Source: Membranipora membranacea
Lineage: Eukaryota > Bryozoa > Gymnolaemata > Cheilostomatida > Membraniporidae
DNA length: 64,000 bases
Reading direction: 5' to 3'
NCBI GenBank assembly: GCA_914767715.1
Contig: OU612069.1
Span: 21,079,387 to 21,143,386 of the forward strand
This document shows, piece after piece, positions 31,179 to 44,600 of this stretch. The notes under the pieces were generated by a model, which worked only from the letters and a program-made list of their open reading frames with translations, was not told where the DNA came from and made no database searches. Numbering within the stretch: the first letter of the stretch is position 1; every line of letters starts with the position of its first letter. Made by a program: the position numbers and the translations under genes.

Positions 31179-34100
31179 ATGATCATGAGCTCTGAGGAGA
31201 GTCCGCCCCCACCTCCACCCTTACTTGAGGACAAATGGGTAAAGATTCAGGAGAATACATTTACTAACTGGGTGAATCAGCAGCTAAGAGACACAGAATA
31301 TCAGATCAGCTCACTAGATGGTCAGTTATCTCAGTTTATCATCCCCCTTTTCCTCATAACTACCCGATAGCTAAAAGATTTTTCCTTGCCCAAATTGAAG
31401 CTCCGTTTTTACAATAGAATCAGAACATGATTGACAAATTATTTCAAAGGTAACTGAACCCTTTTCACTTTTCTGACTGGTTAGGAGCCAGAACTATCAA
31501 CGAATACCAATCCAGTAGAACATCTGACATCTGTAGGCTTACTAAGACGATGCTTGGCTATGTGTGAAGACTGTAGGGGAAGAATGATTTAGCAGGCCAG
31601 GATATTGCACCTTATTTTAAGAGCCTAACGAGGGGTAGGAAATGATCATAAATAGTGTATAAAGCTTTGCCAACTCCCGATGTTTCATGTGTACATATAT
31701 TCTATTCTTCAACACACAGGTGAATTCAACAACGGAGTGAAGTTATGTGCACTTGTAGCTGCTCTACAGAACAAACCTGGTATAAGAGGCATGAAAGCTA
31801 ATCCTAAAAATAGGCATCAGATGATTGAGAATGTTACATTGGCTTTACAAGCGACTAAAGTCGATAAGATCAAGATTGTCAATATCGGTGAGTGGATTTC
31901 CCATGATGCATCAGTGAGACCTTCGTATCAACTCTGAAGTATTTTTGGCATTACAATGACTAAACTCGATCTAAAGTGCTAATTTGTGTAACCTTCAGGG
32001 TTGTGGTCTTCATGAAATCTTGAGATAGAGATGAATTGTAACTGCTCAATTAAAGACAGCGTAACTATAAATAGCTTACATATGTTGAAAGGTCTGAACA
32101 GGCGTAATCACCATGGGTTTTTTATTATGAAATTATGCATACCATGTCACTGTGGATAACAAAGGAGTAACCAGTGATTTCAATATGTGTAATCAGAGCA
32201 ACTTGTACGTTGTTGTTGAGGAAGTGATATTGTATCAGAAAAGCTTGATTGTTCCTGAAAGCTTTTTGAAGTAAACTGAATGAAGCCTTTTTCTTGGATA
32301 TTATTTCGCATTACGCTTTACTATGCGCTTGGTTGCTGTTGTTAGGAAATAATATCTTAATGGCAGTGTAGGAAATACTTTTGGTAGAGCACATGATCTA
32401 GCTTTAGCAGATCAGATAAGTTATGATGGTAGAGTGTTGACTACAACAAATCTAATAACATCATAAGTTCTCTAGAGACTGCTAAATCATATGTTAAAGT
32501 AATGAGTATTGTTGTGCAGTTGATGACCTCTCTAGTGTCCTTGAAGTGTCCTTGAGCTGGCTAGAGGTGCTGACTTTTAATTATATATCTAAACATGCAG
32601 CAGCTGCTCCACGTGCAGGCTACAGACTGGATAAAATCAATCGTCAGTTCGATACAGCAGCATACTATAACTATGTGTCAAACGCCCTTTCAGAGTATGA
32701 AAACTCTCTCATACTTGTTTATAATCCTGACCATTGATGCGACTGGTAGGCAAAGTCAGGTCGAAATCAGATGCAAATCTAGCAGGATATCTTTAATCAC
32801 AGCATACTTTAGACACCCTAAACTAACAATAGGGAATAATTCTACACATTACTGGCTTTGTTACCTTGAATAAAGTATTTGCATTGTCAATGAAGTCGGA
32901 TTTCTACGTTGATATTCATAAACACGGTCATGTCACTGGATAGGCATATTTTTGTGGATTGACTCACATGACTAAGCCTAGAGGGTTTACAGTAGCGTAG
33001 CGTAAAGTATGGATTCGAAAACTCAGCCCAGATAATCACAATCAGTATGCCAGGACCATCCGGTTCCATTTTTTTACTGGGTCTGTTTGATCAATGTATA
33101 TAATTTTGTTGTACATTGTAGGTGCTGAGGATATTGTGAATGGTAGTAGAAAGCTTATTCTCGGATTGATATGGCAGTATATACTCCGATATCAGATCGG
33201 TAAAACAGAGGTACGTGTCTATCTAAATCCTTTGATGTTCTCAACAATCTCGAAAAATTTTGTTGTTTTGTAATTGGGAGAATGACGGTAATTATTTGAC
33301 AGTAAAACATTGAAAAATAACTTCAGACAGGGCATGATTTATCTCTGCTACACAACAGTATAATTTGCATATGTATGTTCAGGTATATCTGATGTGCTTT
33401 ACTGTTCTAGATACCCCCTCGAGATCTGATGTTAGCATGGCTACAAGCTGTCATACCGGAATGTGGAATAAAGAACTTCAACAAAAACTGGAATGATGGC
33501 AAAGCCCTACAGTAAGCATACACCGTCATAATTACTGTACAAAACTCATGTTATATCATTCATGCTTATTCAAGTTTCAAATCTGCTCATATATAGGATG
33601 TTTTGTTCCTAAAGTGCAGACATATGACTATCCCAGAATGCAATCATCTGGAATTTTCAGTGATATTTGGAATTTCAGATTAAATGCATTGTGGGAATGG
33701 TACTTTGCATTGGCAGTTATTTGAGTGACAGTGTATTGATCGTGTTTTTCCAGCGCACTGATAGATTATTGTGAGCCTGGATTAGCTCCTAACTGGAGAG
33801 ACATGTCCACAAGAGACAGGTAAACTATAGATACAAATATCAATTGTAACACAAAGCTGAATTTGAATTCGTGTTTGATTAAGGACTGTTTTATTCTTCC
33901 GAAAACTATGAGATCTATGCTGCTCTCAACATACCAATACCTTCGTTTCGAAGGGCAACCAGGGTATCGCAGCGATGCATAAATGGGTAGCGAAGAATGT
34001 GCTACATAGCATAAGCTATGCGCATGACACCATGCAAAACTCAAAGTAGTTGCTGAGTCTTAGCTGAGTTACACTTAAATTTAGGGGAGGTTCAAAGACA

Positions 34101-37100
34101 TTGCTGTAATAATGATAGAGCACAGGCTAAATATAACAGGAACAGAAAACTGCTCTGTGTGGCTCCATATTTGTTGAGTTTGAGCAGCATTCATGGATGA
34201 AATGTTTGAAAAGAATTCTCACTAAATGATCATCCGATTTAGATTTGGTCTTTTTCCCTACGCATAAGGTGCAATCTGCTATCAAGCGATGAGTACTTGT
34301 TTGAAACCTTGAGTGCCCCTTAAATCCCTTTAGATACTGGTTCAGATATTTATCTGTTTGTTGACACATTACAGAGTGGGTAACTGTGAGTCAGCTATGA
34401 GGCTAGCTCAGGAGAGACTCGGAGTACCAATAGTTGTCTCTCCTCAGAATATGGCTTCTGATGAAATCGATCAGCTTTCTGGTGAGTTGACGGCTGGTGG
34501 TAGATTCTGGTGCCACGCTATCAATCACTTATTGGCAGTGTTTGCTACGGTTCCACAAAATTCAACATGACAATAATTTGATGACATTTAAACAAAAAAT
34601 AAACGAAGTCTTATAACTTTGAGGTGCACATAGTTATATAGTAGCCTGGGTAGGCTCTTGAGGATGGGCGGGTGGAGGGATAGCCTGAGTAAAGCCATCA
34701 TGACCTCTTCAGGGTCATGGCACCGACCTATCTATCATTTTTATAAATTCTGATATACGATATAGAGTGCAAACTATCACAACTAACACCAAGGGGTAGT
34801 CATTGGTTTGAATTTTTTATTCTTCTTCTGATTGGATATGATTCCCTGTTCATTTGGTGTGCCATAATGTTTGTATAACTACTCCATACTTGAGCTTAGC
34901 TAGTAGAGACTTGCTGGAGTGATGAAGTTTCAGTTTCAGTTGAGTAGATTCGGCATTGTGATCACATGACCAATAGACCATAGAATCAAATCAGACAACT
35001 ATAATTTTAATCCGTATTCACAACATAGTAATATATTTTTGAGTTGTCCACTCTTATCAAATGGATTAATTCAGGCTGTCCGCCCCAACCCCACCCCCAA
35101 CAGCCTGCCCAGGCTAGTTATATACCATGAACCAAACCTGCACAAAACCAAACATTGTCCTTTCTTTGGTTAATAGTTATCTTCTTTTTGGCAGGTATGA
35201 CGTACCTCTCGTACTTCATGAAGATGAACTCTTGTGGATATAAGGCTACACTGAGAGAAGTGAACAGACTTCTACCCAATTCACATCAAGTCACAAACTT
35301 CACTGTAAGATTAATCTCAATCTTTCACACGAAAGTTGCCCTTTTCTTTTCTTTGGCTCTTTCCCATGCAGCATACAGTTAATGAAATGTACTGATATCT
35401 AGTAACCATCCCTCAAATCGATGGCAGCCATAATTACAAACTTATCTTATCCCATTTGTTGGTAGTCTGAATGGAGAGACGGTACTACTGTATGTGTTCT
35501 GGTGAGATCTGTAGGAGGACATATCCCTGATACTGGAGGTTCTGTTAATATAGAAGAGACAACAAGCCTAGGTAAGACTATAGAACCATAAGCGCATACA
35601 TAACATGCAGTGGTCATTGTTTAGAATGCTGTTACGAAAATCTACATACGTAATCCACATTTATCATGGAACTGAATCCAAGACTTGATCACACGGTCTT
35701 GTATTTTAAATAGACAAGACTGGGCATATTAATAATCATGTTTAATGCCAGCATATATAGCTTCCTATGTAGCTTCTTATCAGCTGTCTTGGCTTGCTTG
35801 CTCACTTGGCCTCTGCATTATTACTTTGATACAGAAAGAATGGACTTTTGTAAGTATTGGTGCCTTGAAAAATCGTGCCAGGAAATAGAGGCTGCTCCTA
35901 AATAAGTGATCCATTATGTGTGTCATGAGTTGCCCTCCTATGAGCAGTAATTCTAAGAAGGCAACTCCATGTTCTTGCAAACTGGCTCAAACTGGCTCAA
36001 ACTGGCCTCAAAACGTTGAGGTAGTATTTAAACCTTTTTGAGACTAATATTTTGTACAATCTCATTTCTCCCTCCCTGTTTTGAGATATCCTGACAATAA
36101 CTTGTGTTTAATAAGTAGCTGATTATAAAGAAATAAGTATTCTGTATAATAATACTAACTGTTGAAATTGCAGATTGATAACCAGGGAAACCCAATAAAT
36201 AATCTCAAATACTTGTATAATTCTTTCGTAACAGAATTCTCTGTTTGACTAAAACCAGAAGCTGGATTTGACTGCTTGGCTATGTGAATTGCTGATAAGT
36301 TGTTTTCAAACCAGAGATTGACAATCCCAATCATTGAATGTAATTAGTGTCATTGTAGGTGATGCATGTTTTTGCACTACTGCATTGTGGATTTAGATTT
36401 TAGCTCACCTTCAACATCTTCCACACTCCTATATGCATGACGTGTCTGTGGAAACGCCATCAACAAATATAGGCATTAATTTTCCCAAATACCTTCCACA
36501 TAAGTTCAACTTACCTTCAACATAGTTTCATTCTCTGTTCAAGCCCAACTCCTAAGTTAGTTTTTTTGTTATTCAGCTTGTGTTTCCGTGTATTACAGGT
36601 TTACAAGCTGGTAAGGAGATTGGAATACAGCCAATCTTATCAGCCGAGGAGATGGTTAAACCTCAGGACGGACACTTGGCTGTGATGGCGTATGCTGCTC
36701 GCTTCATAAACAGACCCGTCATCAAACAATCAGCAGCCAGCTACATGGAGATACTGTTTAATACTGTAGACATAACTCCTGGTAGTAAGGTAAAGCTCAA
36801 AGGCTCAAACTCAAACATTGTGTTAGCTGATGGTAGGATCATTTCACTGCTATCAACCGCATTCCCAATGTGGCTAATAATGAAATGCCACTACCATCAT
36901 CCCATGCAAAGTTTGAGCACTTAGACTACAAAATGCCAAAATATACTTGCATCGACACATATAATAGTGATCGGCTTCAGACATTAAGACTTTAGACATC
37001 AGTGGCAGGTTGACTAGAACTGAACATCCCTGAAGGTCGAACTGAGGTCAGCTATGCTGATAGGCTTTATGCTTCCACTGATGGCAACCCTGTATCAGAA

Positions 37101-40100
37101 AAAGACACAAAAGTTAAGCATGACTCCATGTATATAAGTGCATAGTGTTCAAATTTGTCCTCGACCTTTGTGTTCATAGGCTCAGTACACGCTTATTATG
37201 AGGCAGGGAGACCCCAGGCTACACTCTATAAATGTTAATGTCACAGATGCTAATGGTAACAATATTCCTACTAGTGTAGACTGGGAGGACGGTACAAGTC
37301 AGGGGACAGGTACCTTCATACCCACTGTTACAGGAAGTCACATGGTAAGAACATAAGTAATAATCAGCTTCATTATCCCTCATTCTTTAGTCTAGCATTT
37401 TGATGACAGATAACCTGTCACCATTATCCCTCAAGTAAAGAAATAACCTCACACAATGCCCCAGCTGCTTATAGTGGCATTGATTGATTGAACACAGCCG
37501 CATCACTGGTTGTGATGGTTTTGATTGGTTAATTCACAATCACAAGTGTTTCCACTGCAGTTAAACTAGAAGTTACCATGTATGAATCAACTTATTGAGG
37601 TACTTTTCAATCTTAGTTTGAAAATACAAGAGTTGTGTTCTCACTGATGTTTTTATCAGTGAGTGGATGACTCCCACAAAAATAAATCCTTTCCATTATT
37701 AGCATGTTATTCTGCTAAGAATCCCGGGAGAGGCAAGGTCAGAATGCCAGGTGGGAGTTTTACAAAGTTGCATTGTGGGACACTGTAAAGTTATTATATG
37801 ATTTGATAGCTGAGAGTAGACTGTGATGGAGAGATGATCAGAGGAAGCCCTATCACATTTAATGTTGGGGTGAGCGGGAAGCAGACTATATCAGTACTTA
37901 AGAGAGATCAGGGAATCGTCGGAGAGATGAGCAAATTTGAGGTAAGGCATGTATAATCTTGGTTCTCAAACCTTCAATTGTGCTAGGTAGAGAGATATTA
38001 TGCTTAACTTTACATATGTTTGGTTTGGGTATTTCTTATCGCAGGCTTATCAAAAGCAGTTGTCTCTTTACTTAGTATGACCAGACAAGTAACTTGCTCA
38101 CTACTTTCTCAAGGTTATGTATTCAATTTCTGAGGTTATCCATCATGAGCCAAGACAGGAGGAGCAACTCCAAATGCCACCAGATACACTTAACATAATA
38201 AATCAGATATTTAGTCAGCATATTTAAATGATAAGTTTCTGTCAAATAAGAAGATACTCAGCCATGTTTTTTCATGAATTATAGAAATAAATATGATGTA
38301 ATCGCCATTAATTGAGTACTGGGACATGAATATATTAATATTATTATATCTCTGTATATATGTAGGTTATTAGTGATGGTGACAGTATTAATGATGTACA
38401 GCTCATATGTAGATCACCTACAGGAGAAAATAAACAAGTCAATCTCAGTAAAAGTTCCTCAAGTAACTCACTCAGAAATATGTTTATACCAGACCAAGTC
38501 GGTGAGTGAAATTTATGAATGAAATAAAATCTGTGTCCACCTTAAAAAATACCGAATATATCGATGTAAACCACAGAATTACATCTCATTTGTCATTGTT
38601 GTCTGCTGCATGCAAGGTCTCATTCTCAACAGGGAGTTATCACTATTAGAAGGCCGCTATTTATACTGAAATGTCGTTTTCTTAAAACTTCCCTCTCATA
38701 TTTAAATGATAGCAAGATCTGTTTCACCTTCACAAGGTTCATCAACCCCAATTGTTAGTTGAGTATGACACAATTATGATTGCTCAATAAATTTTGTCAC
38801 ATATAATGCCTTTTGTATTTTCTTAAACATAACTCATGTTGTTATACCAGAGACTATAGATATCTATAGTCTCTGGTTATACTATGAAAGATGATAGTCT
38901 AGATACCTATATTGTAAGTTAGTCTTATTCTGTGTGTGCTTATCATTGCTTCATGAAGACTAGTGTGAAATAATTTGCAGGAGCTGAGAATCTATAGCAC
39001 AACTTGCTGTCTTGTGACAAAGATTTGAGTAGTTTATAAGTTTGAGCCTATCTTGTTTATTATATACTTCCGAGAATTACATTTGTGTGACGATTGATTG
39101 CAGGTGAGTGGCAGGTGTCAGTATTGTGTCAAGGAGCACACACACCAGGAAGTCCATTCACTATGAATGTCATCAAACCAGAAGCTGTAAAAATACACAG
39201 TCTACAGGGGGGCATCATCGGAGAGACGTTCTCCTTCAAAGGTAAGTCGATCGATATCTACATATAGACATATATACATCACTAGACGGACATCACTAGG
39301 CGGACTTCACTAGGCGGACTTCACTAGGCGGTCATCACTAGACGGACATCGCTAGACAGACACCACTAGACTTACATTGATACATAGATGCCACCTAGCC
39401 TAGCCCCACTTACTTCACCAGACGGAAAAAACCCAAAACATAATTGTAGAGACAACTAAGTTTCTTTTTATATGGAACAGGACCCATTTTCAGGTTTATA
39501 ATTGTTCCAGGCAGTCATTTTATTTTTGCAATTTGCCCGTTTGTAAGGGTCCAGGAAGGTTTGAATGAATGATTCCGTCAGGCCAATACAATACCCCTGA
39601 CACATTGTGTTTTTTGGTTTTTAGTTGATACAACATCAGCAGGGCATGCAGAGTTTCAGTGTGTGATCACATCTAATGGTAGAGTCGTTCCCTCTACTAT
39701 ACATCCAGACGGTAAGTCTGCCTTCATTAGCTGAACATGTACATGAGTGTCAACTTCTCATTAGATGGTTGCTTACAACTAATTGACTTGGTATATTCGC
39801 GTTTCATTTTTACAAGAAACAGATTTGATTTGTAACTTTACTTGTTCAGGAGATGGACATTACTCAGTGACCTTCACCCCAACAGGACCAGGTGTTCATC
39901 TTATAAGACCCATGTATGGAGGACGTGATGTCAGAGGTAAGATTAGAGGACATTTTTATACTTCTTTTTATTATTTCACCTCCCATAGCGTTAATAGAAG
40001 CAACATAAGGCTACCATTGAGCAAAGGATGCTCAGAGAAGGTAACCACTGATCTCTGCCGTTTTGATCACCAATGATCTGATATGCTAAGTAGACATCAA

Positions 40101-42468
40101 ACGATCGATTGTATTAATCAGGAATAGAAATCTTTGTAATTGTCGCAAAGTAGTACACTGTTTCTCAACATAGAACTCATTGAAGAACTTTGAATTTATA
40201 GATACTATGAGATCAAGGTAAGAGCATCTTCAGGCAATATTAGCATGATGATACAATAAATATGAGCGGCAATCCTAGTCGTGCTATCAGCTTTCATAGT
40301 GGTGGTTTTAACAAGTTCTATGTGGACATTCTGATTGATGAAATGTTCCAAACCTGCTATGCTAAATTTGTGCATACTCTCTATGGTATAAGTTGTGGAT
40401 GTTCAGTTGAAGCTCATTGTATGAGAGGTGTTGGTGGGTTTAAGCACGGTTAAGGGACATAGCAAGGCTAAGAGCATGATCTGATTGGACAGCATGACTG
40501 AACTGTACATATTCTTTTACACTGAAAGTGAAATCCCAGTTCAAAAAAGCTTTTGATTGATGCTTACAGTATCTCTCTATCAAGTTGGTCATAGAATTAT
40601 ATCTCCAAATAAATAAATTCTGAAAGGAATTAGCCTGGCAACCCTGGCTAGTCCTGACCATAGATAATCTCACTATGTCTGAGTTTCATGCTATTGCTTG
40701 TCGTAGGATGTTTCTAAGGCTCTGACTTGTATTTTGTATTTACAGGTGAGCCGTATAAGGTGGAGATAGCTGACAGTAACCTGGTGAACACTTCAGGTGT
40801 CGGGTTAATAAGAGCCAAGATCAATAAAACATCCACGTTTACTGTAGATGTAGATAAGGCAGGAGCTGGACAGGCTACTGTCAATATTACCGGTTAGTCA
40901 TAAACGCTTCTCTCTGTCATTTATAGCTGATTTTGGACATTTTCTATGTCAGATGCTTGGAGTCTTAGGCCTTCACAGATTGTGAATCAGAATGTTGTTA
41001 CAAGGAGCCAGATAGATCGCCGCATGTTTCCAATATACCTGCGACATCTCAATGTATTATGTAAAGCTTATTTATGTTGTCATTGAATAAGATTCTCATC
41101 ATATTTTCCAGACTCCAGTGGAGGTATTGTACCTTGTACTGTAAGACAAGTATCTGATCGTGTGTATCAAGCTGAATATATACCAGTTATACTCGGTAAG
41201 TGCTTCACTGGTAAATACTCTTCATCGATATTTACATTATCGCTTAGTTTGCATTTGGTGTTAAGAGAGACTGTACTACTGTAAATTTGTGCCTATAGGT
41301 GCTTATACTTATAGCTGAGACCAAACATGTTCTAGGTGCTGTACATGGGTAGGTGATCAAGCACTTACCCTCTTACCCTTGTTCCCCCAAATCCCTTTAG
41401 TTCTCAGTAGTGACTGTGGCATATTTGAATGTACTGTGATGTGGTGTGCTGCCGAAGATCATACAGATTAATGGACCTTTTGAAATGATTACAGGAACTC
41501 ACAAAGTATACGTGAAGTTTGCTGACAAGGCAGTGAGAGATTCTCCGTTTGATGTGAATGTATACAATGATCCGAGGGTTAAAATCCCTGATAATGGGAT
41601 CGTCCACAAACCTGTGATATTAGAGTGTATGTATTCACTTATTCATATATCAACTCATAGCATATTAGAAACCACTGCCTTAACAAATGTATAGACTGTA
41701 TTCAGTATTTATTGATCCATGAAAAAACCGCTGACACCAGCGAGTTTTCCAAAACGTCAACCGCAAGATATATTGTAGATTATGTACTCGGAGTTGCACT
41801 GTAGAGATGTGATAAACCGTAAGCTCAGGTTCATAAGCAGTTATTATGTGTTGGCCTTTGTTCTCGATTGTAGTGGGCACAGCAAACACGGGACGGGATG
41901 ACCTGAACATGGTAGTAAGCAGAGGCCAAGGCTTGACTACCAATAAAATAAGTCATAATCTCTACAATGCAGAGTTTACTCCTGATGAAGCGGAGATGTA
42001 TAAAGTTGAGCTGGAATACACTGATCAGGCTGTAGAAGGTAGCTATTTTTGTCCAGGATGATTTAACTATAACATCTTCTACAATACAGAAAGCTTTCTC
42101 GGTTACATGTAGATATAGCTAGTATCTCAGTGCTGGAGTTTGTCACATCCAATGCTGCTGAAATCTTCTTGGCTATGATCATTCTACAACTCGGTTTTCA
42201 CTTTGCTCTTTTCACAGAACTACATGATCAATATTGCTGATAGTATTTCTTAGTCTATGAAAACACAAAGAAATTGTATATCTCTTTCAAATTGGTCTTT
42301 CTTCTTCACCTGTAGCAATGAAGAGGGAGTTCATTGCCTGTAGGCAGCCCTTGGTATGTGGATGTGGTAGCCCCGCCTCCCCCACCCCCTGTGGAGGAGC
42401 CGCCACCAGAAGGACCTATATACAGTCAGGTACAGAAGAGGGCGAGCACCACAGTGACTCCAGCTTAG
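31179..42468 (+). CDS. Filamin-like protein with three CH domains (Jitterbug type), complete
   Basis: Twenty exons: 31,179-31,320; 31,720-31,887; 33,122-33,210; 33,411-33,511; 33,754-33,819; 34,375-34,481; 35,195-35,304; 35,466-35,571; 36,599-36,789; 37,180-37,344; 37,810-37,941; 38,366-38,501; 39,104-39,241; 39,625-39,711; 39,850-39,936; 40,746-40,892; 41,112-41,195; 41,495-41,626; 41,874-42,038; 42,344-42,468. They total 2,478 nt in one frame (825 residues). The ATG follows an in-frame TAG at 31,173. CH1, about residues 18-130: KIQENTFTNWVN and GSRKLILGLIWQYILRYQI. CH2, about 134-235: NWNDGKALHALIDYCEPG. CH3, about 238-340: TSEWRDGTTVCVLVRSVGG and DGHLAVMAYAARFI. Then five filamin repeats (GSPITFNV, PGSPFTMNV, RGEPYKVEI, DSPFDVNV, GSPWYVDV) and a proline-rich tail. 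Three CH domains recall Drosophila Jitterbug. Expected role: actin binding and cross-linking. Five repeats is short for a filamin. Confidence 0.92.
33622..33698. mobile_element. Short MITE-like inverted repeat, filamin intron 4
   Basis: TATCCCAGAATGCAATCATC and, 40 bp on, GATTAAATGCATTGTGGGAA form an inverted pair. Its end sequence matches the GCATTGTGGG family at 2,402 and 6,058. Confidence 0.4.
34634..35115. mobile_element. MITE-like inverted repeat in filamin intron 6
   Basis: The left end has TTATATAGTAGCCTGGGTAG and the right end, reversed, has ATATAACTAGCCTGGGCAGG; both continue into GCT and G-rich sequence. About 480 bp, no ORF. The right-end sequence CAGCCTGCCCAGGCTA also occurs alone at 2,571. 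Confidence 0.5.
35979..36012. repeat. 11-bp tandem repeat, three copies
   Basis: AACTGGCTCAA is repeated three times (the last with an extra C) in filamin intron 8. Confidence 0.8.
36790..36930. mobile_element. Diverged hairpin MITE in filamin intron 9
   Basis: Contains GATGGTAGGATCATTTCA, GCTATCAACCGCATTCCC and, on the other arm, TAATGAAATGCCACTACCAT and TTTGAGCACTTAGACTA. This follows the arms and order of the hairpin element at 1,146, but much more diverged. It directly follows the exon 9 donor. Confidence 0.55.
38847..38876. repeat. Perfect 30-bp palindrome
   Basis: CCAGAGACTATAGAT is followed directly by its exact reverse complement, in filamin intron 12. The half-site AGAGACTATAGATAT also starts the extra segment of copy B at 50,687. 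Confidence 0.9.
39275..39372. repeat. 14-bp minisatellite in filamin intron 13
   Basis: About seven imperfect copies of a unit like CACTAGGCGGACTT or CACTAGACGGACAT, with a drifted end. Confidence 0.85.
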
Positions 42469-42597
42469 TACGCCAGAGTCGGAGAGAAGAGATCGTTTGA
42501 TGTCTACTCTCATCGAAAAGTTACCGTCAAAATACAATGTATGCAGTCGGATTCCAGTGAATATCAGACTCTTTTTAGAAAAAAAGGGATGATAATA

Positions 42598-42735
42598 TAG
42601 TTTAAGCGCTCAAATGGTGGAGGGATGCTGGTAGAGACATTTCATTATCACTTTCCCATGCACCGTTGGTTGGGAAAGTGGTTGATAATGAAATGTCTCT
42701 ACCAGCATCCCGCCGACCTTCGAGCGCTTAAGCTA
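42598..42735. mobile_element. Hairpin MITE, copy B
   Basis: Same as the element at 1,146-1,283 except for one base (CATTTCATTATC here, CATTTCGTTATC in A). The base here restores arm symmetry, so A has probably mutated. Confidence 0.75.
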
Positions 42736-42842
42736 ATGATAATATGATTTGCCGCGTCCTAATTACCCTAACTTCGTAACATTGCATTGTGGGATTCTTA
42801 TTTAGATGTTGATTGGAAAACCATGAATAGAAGAGAAATAAA

Positions 42843-42972
42843 CCTAAGGGTGCTGGGGGCTGGAACAATCAATTTTGAAAGCTCCCCCAATGGTAATTGA
42901 ACCCACAACTCCTGCGGCACCAATCGCCTGGCAGGGAATAGCAAAATCGCTAGCCATCTCACCATCCCCAGA
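42843..42972 (-). mobile_element. tRNA-derived SINE, minus strand, copy B
   Basis: Counterpart of 1,391-1,520, with no difference noticed. Confidence 0.65.
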
Positions 42973-43264
42973 AAAGAATGGGTTGATGGAGCCAATTAGC
43001 ATACCCACTATTCACTACTCAAAGTTGTGTTCTCTCGTCCCATAGCTCAGTCCACTCCACCTATATCCACCTACATCCTATCATAATCCATGTTTCATCC
43101 TATAGGCTATAGGATTGGAAAGGCATTGATTGTATAGCCTGCAAGTCTTTTGACCCATCGATGTCTTTCTGAAGCATTTGACATCAACTTGTTCGGTATT
43201 CTTGCTGCTGTCATGCTGAAGTATCACAGTGTCAGAATTCATATTATATCCTCTATATTTACAG

Positions 43265-43345
43265 ATAAGTTTGGAGCGAGTTTACCGAATGAGCTGACTG
43301 ACACTTCTGATGGTGTCACTGTACCCTATACATTCTCTCATGTCG
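43265..43345 (+). pseudogene. Orphan filamin-repeat exon, copy B
   Basis: Counterpart of 1,813-1,893 with splice sites kept and one replacement (LPNELTD instead of LPYELTD). See the copy A entry. Confidence 0.6.
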
Positions 43346-43853
43346 GTATGTAACCTTAACTTAGCGAGGAGGGGAGGGAGGGAGCGTCCCTGCCCTGTAA
43401 ATAGTACTCTCAGGATAACAGCCTAAGTGTTGCTACCCTCTCAGGCTATATTTTTGCAAATTTTCTAAAAATAATGTCATGCTTCCTGTTGAAACACTTG
43501 AGAAGGGAGTTAATACTACTACGTTTTAAGATCAAAATCTTTGGTAGAATGGCTGAACCAAATCCTGATTAATTATGTGTGATAGCTGTCATGGATGTTT
43601 GGATGGTTTGATAGACTGTCTAATTCCATACTGATTTGTTACATCATAGGATTATCTTCATACAAAGCGCTTTATTCCAGCTATACCCAGCATATCCACT
43701 GCCATGTGAATGCTAGTCAGATTACTTTACATTGTACTCAAGATTAAAGAATGTATATTGAACAAGTATTAATAGTTACATCATTAAGAGTTAATACTTA
43801 TATTACTTTTGCTATTTACCATATTGACTTGGTTGTGTATTACTCACCTTCAG

Positions 43854-43966
43854 TCTAAATAAGTATCCACAATGCAATTTTTTGAAGTCAAAGCCAATCA
43901 TGTGTATGATAGCATGTTCGGATTAGCGTAACTTCTAAAGATTGCATTGTGGTATTCTTATTTAGA
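43854..43966. mobile_element. 113-bp MITE, copy B
   Basis: Counterpart of 2,402-2,514. Confidence 0.7.
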
Positions 43967-44217
43967 TATATTTGGTTGGTAAGCCCTGAATAGTGGATGT
44001 CCCTCCACCCATCCACCCCGACAGCCTGCCCAGGCTAAGTCTGAATGAATGTATACCAGAGTGCGATTTTTCAGATGTCACAATTCAACATATATGATAA
44101 TATTTTCAGGGAGTTTCCCTGTATGAATGCTGTCAACACGTCATGGCTGGCCAAAACATAGCTTCAGTTAATGATTATACAAAGTATAATACAATAGCCT
44201 TTGTTACATGTTTGTAG

Positions 44218-44369
44218 GGTACACAGCAAACACGGGACCGACCTGAACTCAGAATAGGATGGCGAGGTCAAAATAAGGTCACTACTAAGGAAAGAAGTCA
44301 CAGTCTCTACAATGGAGCAGAGAAGTACAGTATGAGGCTGAGCTGGACTCAATCATCAGGCATTAGAAG
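44218..44369 (+). pseudogene. Decayed duplicate of filamin exon 19, copy B
   Basis: Counterpart of 2,766-2,917, with one base change (GTCAAAATAAG for GTCAGAATAAG). Confidence 0.75.
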
Positions 44370-44532
44370 GTAGAATGTGAGTCTAACGCCTTATTGCTAT
44401 TCAATGCCCCTTTCGGGGCCAAAGAGAATATGCTTACATTAATTAAAAACAACTCATATATTTAGCGCACCCTTGTACAAGGTAGGAGTCGGCAAGCTTA
44501 GGTAATGTATGGAGACCTCCATCAGCAGCATA

Positions 44533-44600
44533 GGTAGTGACCGGGATTCGAACCTGAAACTTGGATAATGAGAAGTTCGAATCCTAACCACTCCACTACC
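44533..44600 (-). repeat. tRNA-like sequence, copy B
   Basis: Counterpart of 3,081-3,148. Confidence 0.5.

Noticed and set aside
32546-32737. 63-codon + strand ORF between CH1 exons 2 and 3 of the filamin gene
   Set aside because: It lies in the intron. Exon 2 joins 33,122 in frame and with good CH1 sequence, and this ORF matches no CH segment.
36599-36924. 114-codon ORF as a stand-alone gene
   Set aside because: It is exon 9 of the filamin gene read through its donor into a hairpin element.
39275-39372. CRISPR-like array
   Set aside because: Units are contiguous 14-mers without spacers in a eukaryotic intron: a minisatellite.
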